DNA of 64,000 nt from Pontederia crassipes. Its lineage: Eukaryota; Streptophyta; Magnoliopsida; Commelinales; Pontederiaceae. The notes under the pieces were generated by a model. The model was not told the DNA's origin, made no database searches, and saw only the letters and a list, made by a program, of their open reading frames with translations. The position numbers were made by a program, and so were the translations under genes. This document shows, in pieces, positions 1 through 13,400 of the stretch (within the stretch, counting starts at the first letter, position 1; every line of letters begins with the position of its first letter). Location: assembly GCA_030549335.1 (NCBI GenBank), contig JAUKPH010000018.1:6014001-6078000 (forward strand). The letters are read 5' to 3'.

Positions 1-54
1 TGAACCTAACTCTAAGGCTCTAATCCCCAAGAGCGTTATCTTTGATTGTAACGG

Positions 55-71
55 TTCAACTTCGGTTTGAA
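55..71. other. Monomer dyad 1 (TTCAA-7-TTGAA)
   Basis: A perfect 5-bp inverted repeat, TTCAA then CTTCGGT then TTGAA, is present in most monomers; this entry gives the first copy. Variants such as TTCGAC break the left arm. Short dyads are known in many centromeric satellites and have been proposed to form cruciform-like structures. Any role here is an inference. Confidence 0.6.
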
Positions 72-124
72 ATAGAGTTAAAGTTCTAAAGATCTATCAC
101 CTCTTAGGACACCCAAAGGTTGTA

Positions 125-143
125 ATAAGTATCTATAACTTAT
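125..143. other. Monomer dyad 2 (ATAAGT-7-ACTTAT)
   Basis: A perfect 6-bp inverted repeat, ATAAGT then ATCTATA then ACTTAT, lies in the AT-rich end of the unit and is kept in most monomers. The recurring variants AAATATC (left arm) and ATGTATA (spacer) are the main exceptions. Its spacer is 7 bp, the same as dyad 1, and the two dyad centres are about 71 bp apart, close to half a monomer. Confidence 0.6.
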
Positions 144-979
144 GGCTTTGAACCTAACTCTAAGACTCTAATCCCCAAGTACGTTATCTTTGATTGTAAC
201 GTTTCAACTTCGGTTTGAAATAGAGTTAAAGTTCTAAAGATCTATCACCTCTTAGGACACCCAAAGGTTGTAATAAGTATCTATAACTTATAGCTTTGAA
301 CCTAACTCTAAGGCTCTAATCCCCAAGAGCGTTATCTTTGATTGTAACGGTTCAACTTCGGTTTGAAATAGAGTTAAAGTTCTAAAGCTCTATCACCTCT
401 TAGGACACCCAAAGGTTGTAATAAGTATCTATAACTTATAGCTTTGAACCTAACTCTAAGACTCTAATCCCCAAGAGCGTTATCTTTGATTGTAACGGTT
501 CAACTTCGGCTTGAAATAGAGTTAAAGTTCTAAGGATCTATCACCTCTTAGGACACCCAAAGGTTGTAATAAGTATCTATAACTTATAGCTTTGAACCTA
601 ACTCTAAGACTCTAATCCCCAAGAGCGTTATCTTTGATTGTAACGGTTCAACTTCGGCTTGAAATAGAGTTAAAGTTCTAAAGATCTATCACCTCTTAGG
701 ACACCCAAAGGTTGTAATAAATATCTATAACTTATAGCTTTGAACCTAACTCTAAGGCTCTAATCCCCAAGAGCGTTATCTTTGATTGTAACGGTTCAAC
801 TTCGGTTTGAAATAGAGTTAATGTTCTAAAGATCTATCACCTCTTAGGACACCCAAAGGTTGTAATAAGTATCTATAACTTATAGCTTTGAACCTAACTC
901 TAACGCTCTAATCCCCAAGAGCGTTATCTTTGATTGTAACGGTTCAACTTCGGTTTGAAAAAGAGTTAAATTTCTAAAG

Positions 980-3900
980 ATCTATCACCTCTTAGGATAC
1001 CCAAAGGTTGTAATAAGTATCTATAACTTATAGCTTCGAACCTAACTCTAAGACTCTAATCCCCAAGAGCGTTATCTTTGATTATAACGGTTCAACTTCG
1101 GTTTGAAATAGAGTTAAAGTTCTAAAGATCTATCACCTCTTAGGACACCCAAAGGTTGTAATAAGTATCTATAACTTATAGCTTTGAACCTAACTCTAAG
1201 ACTCTAATCCCCAAGAGCATTATCTTTGAATGTAACGGTTCAACTTCTGTTTGAAATAGAGTTAAAGTTGTAAAGATCTATCACCTCTTATGACACCCAA
1301 AGGTTGTAATAAGTATCTATAACTTATAGCTTTGAACCTAACTCTAAGACTCTAATCCCCAAGAGCGTTATCTTTGATTGTAACGGTTCAACTTCGGTTT
1401 GAAATAGAGTTAAAGTTCTAAAGATCTATCACCTCTTAGGACACCCAAAGGTTGTAATAAGTATCTATAACTTATAGCTTTGAACCTAACTCTAAGACTC
1501 TAATCCCCAAGAGCGTTATCTTTGATTGTAACGGTTCAACTTCGGTTTGAAATAGAGTTAAAGTTCTAAAGATCAATCACCTCTTTGGACACCCAAAGGT
1601 TCTAATAAGTATTTATAACTTATAGCTTTGAACCTAACTCTAAGACTCTAATCCCCAAGAGCGTTATCTTTGATTGTAACGGTTCAACTTCGGTTTGAAA
1701 TAGAGTTAAATTTCTAAAGATTTATCACCTCTTAGGACACCCAAAGGTTGTAATAAGTATCTATAACTTATAGCTTTGAACCTAACTCTAAGGCTCTAAT
1801 CCCCAAGAGCGTCATCTTTGATTGTAACGGTTCAACTTCGGTTTGAAATAGAGTTAAAGTTCTAAAGATCTATCACCTCTTATGACACCCAAAGGTTGTA
1901 ATAAGTATGTATAACTTATAGCTTTGAACCTAACTCTAAGGCTCTAATCCCCAAGAGCGTTATCTTTGATTGTAACGGTTCAACTTCGGTTTGAAATAGA
2001 GTTAAAGTTCTAAAGATCTATCACCTCTTAGGACACCCAAAGGTTGTAATAAGTATCTATAACTTATAGCTTTGAACCTAACTCTAAGACTCTAATCCCC
2101 AAGAGCGTTATCTTTGATTGTAACGGTTCAACTTCGGTTTGAAATAGAGTTAAAGTTCTAAAGCTCTATCACCTCTTAGGACACCCAAAGGTTGTAATAA
2201 GTATCTATAACTTATAGCTTTGAACCTAACTCTAAGACTCTAATCCCCAAGAGCGTTATCTTTGATTGTAACGGTTCAACTTCGGTTTGAAATAGAGTTA
2301 AAGTTCTAAAGATCTATCACCTCTTAGGATACCCAAAGGTTGTAATAAGTATCTATAACTTATAGCTTTGAACCTAACTCTAAGACTCTAATCCCCAAGA
2401 GCGTTATCTTTGATTGTAACGGTTCGACTTCGGTTTGAAATAGAGTTAAAGTTCTAAAGATCTATCACCTCTTTGGACACCCAAAGGTTGTAATAAGTAT
2501 CTATAACTTATAGCTTTGAACCTAACTCTAAGACTGTAATCCCCAAGAGCGTTATCTTTGATTGTAACGGTTCAACTTCGGTTTGAAATAGAGTTAAATT
2601 TCTAAAGATTTATCACCTCTTAGGACACCCAAAGGTTGTAATAAGTATCTATAACTTATAGCTTCGAACCTAACTCTAAGACTCTAATCCCCAAGAGCGT
2701 TATCTTTGATTGTAACGGTTCAACTTCGGTTTGAAATAGAGTTAAAGTTCTAAAGATCTATCACCTCTTAGGATACCCAAAGGTTGTAATAAGTATCTAT
2801 AACTTATAGCTTTGAACCTAACTCTAAGGCTCTAATCCTCAAGAGCGTTATCTTTGATTGTAACGGTTCAACTTCGGTTTGAAATAGAGTTAAATTTCTA
2901 AAGATCTATCACCTCTTAGGACACCCAAAGGTTGTAATAAGTATCTATAACTTATGGCTTTGAACCTAACTCTAAGACTCTAATCCCCAAGTACGTTATC
3001 TTTGATTGTAACGGTTCAACTTCGGTTTGAAATAGAGTTAAAGTTCTAAAGATCTATCACCTCTTAGGACACCCAAAGGTTGTAATAAGTATCTATAACT
3101 TATAGCTTTGAACCTAACTCTAAGGCTCTAATCCCCAAGAGCGTTATCTTTGATTGTAACGGTTCAACTTCGGTTTGAAATAGAGTTAAAGTTCTAAAGC
3201 TCTATCACCTCTTAGGACACCCAAAGGTTGTAATAAGTATCTATAACTTATAGCTTTGAACCTAACTCTAAGACTCTAATCCCCAAGAGCGTTATCTTTG
3301 ATTGTAACGGTTCAACTTCGGCTTGAAATAGAGTTAAAGTTCTAAAGATCTATCACCTCTTAGGACACCCAAAGGTTGTAATAAGTATCTATAACTTATA
3401 GCTTTGAACCTAACTCTAAGACTCTAATCCCCAAGAGCGTTATCTTTGATTGTAACGCTTCAACTTCGGCTTGAAATAGAGTTAAAGTTCTAAAGATCTA
3501 TCACCTCTTAGGACACCCAAAGGTTGTAATAAATATCTATAACTTATAGCTTTGAACCTAACTCTAAGGCTCTAATCCCCAAGAGCGTTATCTTTGATTG
3601 TAACGGTTCAACTTCGGTTTGAAATAGAGTTAAAGTTCTAAAGATCTATCACCTCTTAGGACACCCAAAGGTTTTAATAAGTATCTATAACTTATAGCTT
3701 TGAACCTAACTCTAACGCTCTAATCCCCAAGAGCGTTATCTTTGATTGTAACGTTTCAACTTCGGTTTGAAAAAGAGTTAAATTTCTAAAGATCTATCAC
3801 CTCTTAGGATACCCAAAGGTTGTAATAAGTATCTATAACTTATAGCTTCGAACCTAACTCTAAGACTCTAATCCCCAAGAGCGTTATCTTTGATTGTAAC

Positions 3901-6900
3901 GGTTCAACTTCGGTTTGAAATAGAGTTAAAGTTCTAAAGCTCTATCACCTCTTAGGACACCCAATGGTTGTAATAAGTATCTATAACTTATAGCTTTGAA
4001 CCTAACTCTAAGATTCTAATCCCCAAGAGCGTTATCTTTGATTGTAACGGTTCAACTTCGGTTTGAAATAGAGTTAAAGTTCTAAAGATCTATCACCTCT
4101 TAGGATACCCAAAGGTTGTAATAAGTATCTATAACTTATAGCTTTGAACCTAACTCTAAGACTCTAATCCCCAAGAGCGTTATCTTTGATTGTAACGGTT
4201 CGACTTCGGTTTGAAATAGAGTTAAAGTTCTAAAGATCTATCACCTCTTTGGACACCCAAAGGTTGTAATAAGTATCTATAACTTATAGCTTTGAACCTA
4301 ACTCTAAGACTGTAATCCCCAAGAGCGTTATCTTTGATTGTAACGGTTCAACTTCGGTTTGAAATAGAGTTAAATTTCTAAAGATTTATCACCTCTTAGG
4401 ACACCCAAAGGTTGTAATAAGTATCTATAACTTATAGCTTCGAACCTAACTCTAAGACTCTAATCCCAGAGCGTTATCTTTGATTGTAACGGTTCAACTT
4501 CGGTTTGAAATAGAGTTAAAGTTCTAAAGATCTATCACCTCTTAGGATACCCAAAGGTTGTAATAAGTATCTATAACTTATAGCTTCGAACCTAACTCTA
4601 AGACTCTAATCCCCAAGAGCGTTATCTTTGATTGTAACGGTTCAACTTCGGTTTGAAATAGAGTTAAAGTTCTAAAGATCTATCACCTCTTAGGACACCC
4701 AAAGGTTGTAATAAGTATCTATAACTTATAGCTTTGAACCTAACTCTAAGACTCTAATCCCCAAGAGCATTATCTTTGATTGTAACGGTTCAACTTCTGT
4801 TTGAAATAGAGTTAAAGTTCTAAAGATCTATCACCTCTTAGGACACCCAAAGGTTGTAATAAGTATCTATAACTTATAGCTTTGAACCTAACTCTAAGAC
4901 TCTAATCCCCAAGAGCGTTATCTTTGATTGTAACGGTTCAACTTCGGTTTGAAATAGAGTTAAAGTTCTAAAGATCTATCACCTCTTAGGACACCCAAAG
5001 GTTGTAATAAGTATCTATAACTTATAGCTTTGAACCTAACTCTAAGACTCTAATCCCCAAGAGTGTTATCTTTGATTGTAACGGTTCAACTTCGGTTTGA
5101 AATAGAGTTAAAGTTCTAAAGATCTATCACCTCTTAGGACACACAAAGGTTGTAATAAGTATCTATAACTTATAGCTTTGAACCTAACTCTAAGACTCTA
5201 ATCCCCAAGAGCGTTATTTTTGATTGTAACGGTTCAACTTCGGTTTCAAATAGAGTTAAAGTTCTAAAGATCTATCACCTCTTATGACACCCAAAGGTTG
5301 TAATAAGTATGTATAACTTATAGCTTTGAACCTAACTCTAAGGCTCTAATCCCCAAGAGCGTCATCTTTGATTGTAACGGTTCAACTTCGGTTTGAAATA
5401 GAGTTAAAGTTCTAAAGATCTATCACCTCTTATGACACCCAAAGGTTGTAATAAGTATGTATAACTTATAGCTTTGAACCTAACTCTAAGGCTCTAATCC
5501 CCAAGAGCGTTATCTTTGATTGTAACGGTTCAACTTCGGTTTGAAATAGAGTTAAAGTTCTAAAGATCTATCACCTCTTAGGACACCCAAAGGTTGTAAT
5601 AAGTATCTATAACTTATAGCTTTGAACCTAACTCTAAGACTCTAATCCCCAAGAGCGTTATCTTTGATTGTAACGGTTCAACTTCGGTTTGAAATAGAGT
5701 TAAAGTTCTAAAGCTCTATCACCTCTTAGGACACCCAAAGGTTGTAATAAGTATCTATAACTTATAGCTTTGAACCTAACTCTAAGACTCTAATCCCCAA
5801 GAGCGTTATCTTTGATTGTAACGGTTCAACTTCGGTTTGAAATAGAGTTAAAGTTCTAAAGATCTATCACCTCTTAGGATACCCAAAGGTTGTAATAAGT
5901 ATCTATAACTTATAGCTTTGAACCTAACTCTAAGACTCTAATCACCAAGAGCGTTATCTTTGATTGTAACGGTTCGACTTCGGTTTGAAATAGAGTTAAA
6001 GTTCTAAAGATCTATCACCTCTTTGGACACCCAAAGGTTGTAATAAGTATCTATAACTTATAGCTTTGAACCTAACTCTAAGACTGTAATCCCCAAGAGC
6101 GTTATCTTTGATTGTAACGGTTCAACTTCGGTTTGAAATAGAGTTAAATTTCTAAAGATTTATCACCTCTTAGGACACCCAAAGGTTGTAATAAGTATCT
6201 ATAACTTATAGCTTCGAACCTAACTCTAAGACTCTAATCCCCAGAGCGTTATCTTTGATTGTAACGGTTCAACTTCGGTTTGAAATAGAGTTAAAGTTCT
6301 AAAGATCTATCACCTCTTAGGATACCCAAAGGTTGTAATAAGTATCTATAACTTATAGCTTTGAACCTAACTCTAAGGCTCTAATCCTCAAGAGCGTTAT
6401 CTTTGATTGTAACGGTTCAACTTCGGTTTGAAATAGAGTTAAATTTCTAAAGATCTATCACCTCTTAGGACACCCAAAGGTTGTAATAAGTATTTATAAC
6501 TTATGGCTTTGAACCTAACTCTAAGACTCTAATCCCCAAGTACGTTATCTTTGATTGTAACGGTTCAACTTCGGTTTGAAATAGAGTTAAAGTTCTAAAG
6601 ATCTATCACCTCTTAGGACACCCAAAGGTTGTAATAAGTATCTATAACTTATAGCTTTGAACCTAACTCTAAGGCTCTAATCCCCAAGAGCATTATCTTT
6701 GATTGTAACGGTTCAACTTCGGTTTGAAATAGAGTTAAAGTTCTAAAGCTCTATCACCTCTTAGGACACCCAAAGGTTGTAATAAGTATCTATAACTTAT
6801 AGCTTTGAACCTAACTCTAAGACTCTAATCCCCAAGAGCGTTATCTTTGATTGTAACGGTTCAACTTCGGCTTGAAATAGAGTTAAAGTTCTAAAGATCT

Positions 6901-7480
6901 ATCACCTCTTAGGACACCCAAAGGTTGTAATAAGTATCTATAACTTATAGCTTTGAACCTAACTCTAAGACTCTAATCCCCAAGAGCGTTATCTTTGATT
7001 GTAACGGTTCAACTTCGGCTTGAAATAGAGTTAAAGTTCTAAAGATCTATCACCTCTTAGGACACCCAAAGGTTGTAATAAATATCTATAACTTATAGCT
7101 TTGAACCTAACTCTAAGGCTCTAATCCCCAAGAGCGTTATCTTTGATTGTAACGGTTCAACTTCGGTTTGAAATAGAGTTAATGTTCTAAAGATCTATCA
7201 CCTCTTAGGACACCCAAAGGTTGTAATAAGTATCTATAACTTATAGCTTTGAACCTAACTCTAACGCTCTAATCCCCAAGAGCGTTATCTTTGATTGTAA
7301 CGGTTCAACTTCGGTTTGAAAAAGAGTTAAATTTCTAAAGATCTATCACCTCTTAGGATACCCAAAGGTTGTAATAAGTATCTATAACTTATAGCTTCGA
7401 ACCTAACTCTAAGACTCTAATCCCCAAGAGCGTTATCTTTGATTGTAACGGTTCAACTTCGGTTTGAAATAGAGTTAAAG
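980..7480 (+). repeat. 24-monomer higher-order duplication (offset 3,549-3,550 bp)
   Basis: Rare variants recur in the same order about 3,550 bp apart: GAGCATTATC at 1,2xx and 4,7xx, GTCATCTTTG at 1,811 and 5,361, GGTTCGAC at 2,421 and 5,971, AATCCTC at 2,834 and 6,383, AAGTACG at 2,989 and 6,538, and TAATAAATAT at 3,527 and 7,076. The offset equals 24 units minus 2-3 bp of small deletions. The match is imperfect inside (around 1.6-1.75 kb versus 5.1-5.3 kb) and ends near 3,930/7,480. The edges are approximate. Overlapping offsets of 2,812 bp (19 units: 177 to 2,989 and 715 to 3,527) and 1,776 bp (12 units: 2,421 to 4,197) show that the block itself is mosaic. Confidence 0.7.
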
Positions 7481-10400
7481 TTCTAAAGATCTATCACCTC
7501 TTAGGACACCCAAAGGTTGTAATAAGTATCTATAACTTATAGCTTTGAACCTAACTCTAAGACTCTAATCCCCAAGAGCATTATCTTTGATTGTAACGGT
7601 TCAACTTCTGTTTGAAATAGAGTTAAAGTTGTAAAGATCTATCACCTCTTTGGACACCCAAAGGTTGTAATAAGTATCTATAACTTATAGCTTTGAACCT
7701 AACTCTAAGACTCTAATCCCCAAGAGCGTTATCTTTGATTGTAACGGTTCAACTTCGGTTTGAAATAGAGTTAAATTTCTAAAGATTTATCACCTCTTAG
7801 GACACCCAAAGGTTGTAATAAGTATCTATAACTTATAGCTTCGAACCTAACTCTAAGACTCTAATCCCCAGAGCGTTATCTTTGATTGTAACGGTTCAAC
7901 TTCGGTTTGAAATAGAGTTAAAGTTCTAAAGATCTATCACCTCTTAGGATACCCAAAGGTTGTAATAAGTATCTATAACTTATAGCTTTGAACCTAACTC
8001 TAAGGCTCTAATCCTCAAGAGCGTTATCTTTGATTGTAACGGTTCAACTTCGGTTTGAAATAGAGTTAAATTTCTAAAGATCTATCACCTCTTAGGACAC
8101 CCAAAGGTTGTAATAAGTATCTATAACTTATGGCTTTGAACCTAACTCTAAGACTCTAATCCCCAAGAGCGTTATCTTTGATTGTAACGGTTCGACTTCG
8201 GTTTGAAATAGAGTTAAAGTTCTAAAGATCTATCACCTCTTTGGACACCCAAAGGTTGTAATAAGTATCTATAACTTATAGCTTTGAACCTAACTCTAAG
8301 ACTGTAATCCCCAAGAGCGTTATCTTTGATTGTAACGGTTCAACTTCGGTTTGAAATAGAGTTAAATTTCTAAAGATTTATCACCTCTTAGGACACCCAA
8401 AGGTTGTAATAAGTATCTATAACTTATAGCTTCGAACCTAACTCTAAGACTCTAATCCCCAGAGCGTTATCTTTGATTGTAACGGTTCAACTTCGGTTTG
8501 AAATAGAGTTAAAGTTCTAAAGATCTATCACCTCTTAGGATACCCAAAGGTTGTAATAAGTATCTATAACTTATAGCTTTGAACCTAACTCTAAGGCTCT
8601 AATCCTCAAGAGCGTTATCTTTGATTGTAACGGTTCAACTTCGGTTTGAAATAGAGTTAAATTTCTAAAGATCTATCACCTCTTAGGACACCCAAAGGTT
8701 GTAATAAGTATTTATAACTTATGGCTTTGAACCTAACTCTAAGACTCTAATCCCCAAGTACGTTATCTTTGATTGTAACGGTTCAACTTCGGTTTGAAAT
8801 AGAGTTAAAGTTCTAAAGATCTATCACCTCTTAGGACACCCAAAGGTTGTAATAAGTATCTATAACTTATAGCTTTGAACCTAACTCTAAGGCTCTAATC
8901 CCCAATAGCGTTATCTTTGATTGTAACGGTTCAACTTCAGTTTGAAATAGAGTTGAAGTTCTAAAGCTCTATCACCTCTTAGGACACCCAAAGGTTGTAA
9001 TAAGTATCTATAACTTATAGCTTTGAACCTAACTCTAAGACTCTAATCCCCAAGAGCGTTATCTTTGATTGTAACGGTTCAACTTCGGCTTGAAATAGAG
9101 TTAAAGTTCTAAAGATCTATCACCTCTTAGGACACCCAAAGGTTGTAATAAGTATCTATAACTTATAGCTTTGAACCTAACTCTAAGACTCTAATCCCCA
9201 AGAGCGTTATCTTTGATTGTAACGGTTCAACTTCGGCTTGAAATAGAGTTAAAGTTCTAAAGATCTATCACCTCTTAGGACACCCAAAGGTTGTAATAAA
9301 TATCTATAACTTATAGCTTTGAACCTAACTCTAAGGCTCTAATCCCCAAGAGCGTTATCTTTGATTGTAACGGTTCAACTTCGGTTTGAAATAGAGTTAA
9401 TGTTCTAAAGATCTATCACCTCTTAGGACACCCAAAGGTTGTAATAAGTATCTATAACTTATAGCTTTGAACCTAACTCTAACGCTCTAATCCCCAAGAG
9501 CGTTATCTTTGATTGTAACGGTTCAACTTCGGTTTGAAAAAGAGTTAAATTTCTAAAGATCTATCACCTCTTAGGATACCCAAAGGTTGTAATAAGTATC
9601 TATAACTTATAGCTTCGAACCTAACTCTAAGACTCTAATCCCCAAGAGCGTTATCTTTGATTGTAACGGTTCAACTTCGGTTTGAAATAGAGTTAAAGTT
9701 CTAAAGATCTATCACCTCTTAGGACACCCAAAGGTTGTAATAAGTATCTATAACTTATAGCTTTGAACCTAACTCTAAGACTCTAATCCCCAAGAGCATT
9801 ATCTCTGATTGTAACGGTTCAACTTCTGTTTGAAATAGAGTTAAAGTTGTAAAGATCTATCGCCTCTTATGACACCCAAAGGTTGTAATAAGTATCTATA
9901 ACTTATAGCTTTGAACCTAACTCTAAGACTCTAATCCCCAAGAGCGTTATCTTTGATTGTAACGGTTAAATTCGGTTTGAAATAGAGTTAAAGTTCTAAA
10001 GATCTATCACCTCTTTGGACACCCAAAGGTTGTAATAAGTATCTATAACTTATAGCTTTGAACCTAACTCTAAGACTCTAATCCCCAAGAGCGTTATCTT
10101 TGATTGTAACGGTTCAACTTCGGTTTGAAATAGAGTTAAATTTCTAAAGATTTATCACCTCTTAGGACACCCAAAGGTTGTAATAAGTATCTATAACTTA
10201 TAGCTTCGAACCTAACTCTAAGACTCTAATCCCCAGAGCGTTATCTTTGATTGTAACGGTTCAACTTCGGTTTGAAATAGAGTTAAAGTTCTAAAGATCT
10301 ATCACCTCTTAGGATACCCAAAGGTTGTAATAAGTATCTATAACTTATAGCTTTGAACCTAACTCTAAGGCTCTAATCCTCAAGAGCGTTATCTTTGATT

Positions 10401-13400
10401 GTAACGGTTCAACTTCGGTTTGAAATAGAGTTAAATTTCTAAAGATCTATCACCTCTTAGGACACCCAAAGGTTGTAATAAGTATCTATAACTTATGGAT
10501 TTGAACCTAACTCTAAGACTCTAATCCCCAAGTACGTTATCTTTGATTGTAACGGTTCAACTTCGGTTTGAAATAGAGTTAAAGTTCTAAAGATCTATCA
10601 CCTCTTAGGACACCCAAAGGTTGTAATAAGTATCTATAACTTATAGCTTTGAACCAAACTCTAAGGCTCTAATCCCCAAGAGCGTTATCTTTGATTGTAA
10701 CGGTTCAACTTCGGTTTGAAATAGAGTTAAAGTTCTAAAGCTCTATCACCTCTTAGGACACCCAAAGTTTGTAATAAGTATCTATAACTTATAGCTTTGA
10801 ACCTAACTCTAAGACTCTAATCCCCAAGAGCGTTATCTTTGATTGTAACGGTTCAACTTCGGCTTGAAATAGAGTTAAAGTTCTAAAGATCTATCACCTC
10901 TTAGGACACCCAAAGGTTGTAATAAGTATCTATAACTTATAGCTTTGAACCTAACTCTAAGACTCTAATCCCCAAGAGCGTTATCTTTGATTGTAACGGT
11001 TCAACTTCGGCTTGAAATAGAGTTAAAGTTCTAAAGATCTATCACCTCTTAGGACACCCAAAGGTTGTAATAAATATCTATAACTTATAGCTTTGAACCT
11101 AACTCTAAGGCTCTAATCCCCAAGAGCGTTATCTTTGATTGTAACGGTTCAACTTCGGTTTGAAATAGAGTTAATGTTCTAAAGATCTATCACCTCTTAG
11201 GACACCCAAAGGTTGTAATAAGTATCTATAACTTATAGCTTTGAACCTAACTCTAACGCTCTAATCCCCAAGAGCGTTATCTTTGATTGTAACGGTTCAA
11301 CTTCGGTTTGAAAAAGAGTTAAATTTCTAAAGATCTATCACCTCTTAGGATACCCAAAGGTTGTAATAAGTATCTATAACTTATAGCTTCGAACCTAACT
11401 CTAAGACTCTAATCCCCAAGAGCGTTATCTTTGATTGTAACGGTTCAACTTCGGTTTGAAATAGAGTTAAAGTTCTAAAGATCTATCACCTCTTAGGACA
11501 CCCAAAGGTTGTAATAAGTATCTATAACTTATAGCTTTGAACCTAACTCTAAGACTCTAATCCCCAAGAGCATTATCTTTGATTGTAACGGTTCAACTTC
11601 TGTTTGAAATAGAGTTAAAGTTGTAAAGATCTATCACCTCTTATGACACCCAAAGGTTGTAATAAGTATCTATAACTTATAGCTTTGAACCTAACTCTAA
11701 GACTCTAATCCCCAAGAGCGTTATCTTTGATTGTAACGGTTCAACTTCGGTTTGAAATAGAGTTAAAGTTCTAAAGATCTATCACCTCTTAGGACACCCA
11801 AAGGTTGTAATAAGTATCTATAACTTATAGCTTTGAACCTAACTCTAAGACTCTAATCCCCAAGAGCGTTATCTTTGATTGTAACGGTTCAACTTCGGTT
11901 TGAAATAGAGTTAAAGTTCTAAAGATCTATCACCTCTTTGGACACCCAAAGGTTCTAATAAGTATTTATAACTTATAGCTTTGAACCTAACTCTAAGACT
12001 CTAATCCCCAAGAGCGTTATCTTTGATTGTAACGGTTCAACTTCGGTTTGAAATAGAGTTAAATTTCTAAAGATTTATCACCTCTTAGGACACCCAAAGG
12101 TTGTAATAAGTATCTATAACTTATAGCTTCGAACCTAACTCTAAGACTCTAGTCCCCAGAGCGTTATCTTTGATTGTAACGGTTCAACTTCGGTTTGAAA
12201 TAGAGTTAAAGTTCTAAAGATCTATCACCTCTTAGGACACCCAAAGGTTGTAATAAGTATCTATAACTTATAGCTTTGAACCTAACTCTAAGACTCTAAT
12301 CCCCAAGAGCGTTATCTTTGATTGTAACGGTTCAACTTCGGCTTGAAATAGAGTTAAAGTTCTAAAGATCTATCACCTCTTAGGACACCCAAAGGTTGTA
12401 ATAAATATCTATAACTTATAGCTTTGAACCTAACTCTAAGGCTCTAATCCCCAAGAGCGTTATCTTTGATTGTAACGGTTCAACTTCGGTTTGAAATAGA
12501 GTTAATGTTCTAAAGATCTATCACCTCTTAGGACACCCAAAGGTTGTAATAAGTATCTATAACTTATAGCTTTGAACCTAACTCTAACGCTCTAATCCCC
12601 AAGAGCGTTATCTTTGATTGTAACGGTTCAACTTCGGTTTGAAAAAGAGTTAAATTTCTAAAGATCTATCACCTCTTAGGATACCCAAAGGTTGTAATAA
12701 GTATCTATAACTTATAGCTTCGAACCTAACTCTAAGACTCTAATCCCCAAGAGCGTTATCTTTGATTGTAACGGTTCAACTTCGGTTTGAAATAGAGTTA
12801 AAGTTCTAAAGATCTATCACCTCTTAGGACACCCAAAGGTTGTAATAAGTATCTATAACTTATAGCTTTGAACCTAACTCTAAGACTCTAATCCCCAAGA
12901 GCATTATCTTTGATTGTAACGGTTCAACTTCGGTTTGAAATAGAATTAAAGTTCTAAAGATCTATCACCTCTTAGGACACCCAAAGGTTGTAATAAGTAT
13001 CTATAACTTATAGCTTTGAACCTAACTCTAACGCTCTAATCCCCAAGAGCATTATCTTTGATTGTAACGGTTCAACTTCTGTTTGAAATAGAGTTAAAGT
13101 TGTAAAGATCTATCACCTCTTATGACACCCAAAGGTTGTAATAAGTATCTATAACTTATAGCTTTGAACCTAACTCTAAGACTCTAATCCCCAAGAGCGT
13201 TATCTTTGATTGTAACGGTTCAACTTCGGTTTGAAATAGAGTTAAAGTTCTAAAGATCTATCACCTCTTTGGACACCCAAAGGTTGTAATAAGTATCTAT
13301 AACTTATAGCTTTGAACCTAACTCTAAGACTCTAATCCCCAAGAGCGTTATCTTTGATTGTAACGGTTCAACTTCGGTTTGAAATAGAGTTAAATTTCTA

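Larger units (their letters stand above)
1..148 (+). repeat. Reference satellite monomer (phase used for unit positions)
   Basis: One complete unit, with position 1 set at TGAACCTAAC. Landmarks: a TCTAAGACTCTA-like stretch near 11-22 (this copy has GGCTC), CCCC at 25-28, three CpG sites in GAGCG, AACGG and TTCGG (about 34, 52 and 63), AGATCT at 90-95, ACCCAAAGG at 111-119, and an AT-rich end from 120 to 148. Two short dyads lie at 55-71 and 125-143. The length is one base more than the 147 bp of nucleosomal DNA, which would suit one nucleosome per unit; phasing is an inference. Confidence 0.95.

Noticed and set aside
55-75. CENP-B box
   Set aside because: TTCGGTTTGAAAT has the TTCG core but not the A..CGGG half required by the box.
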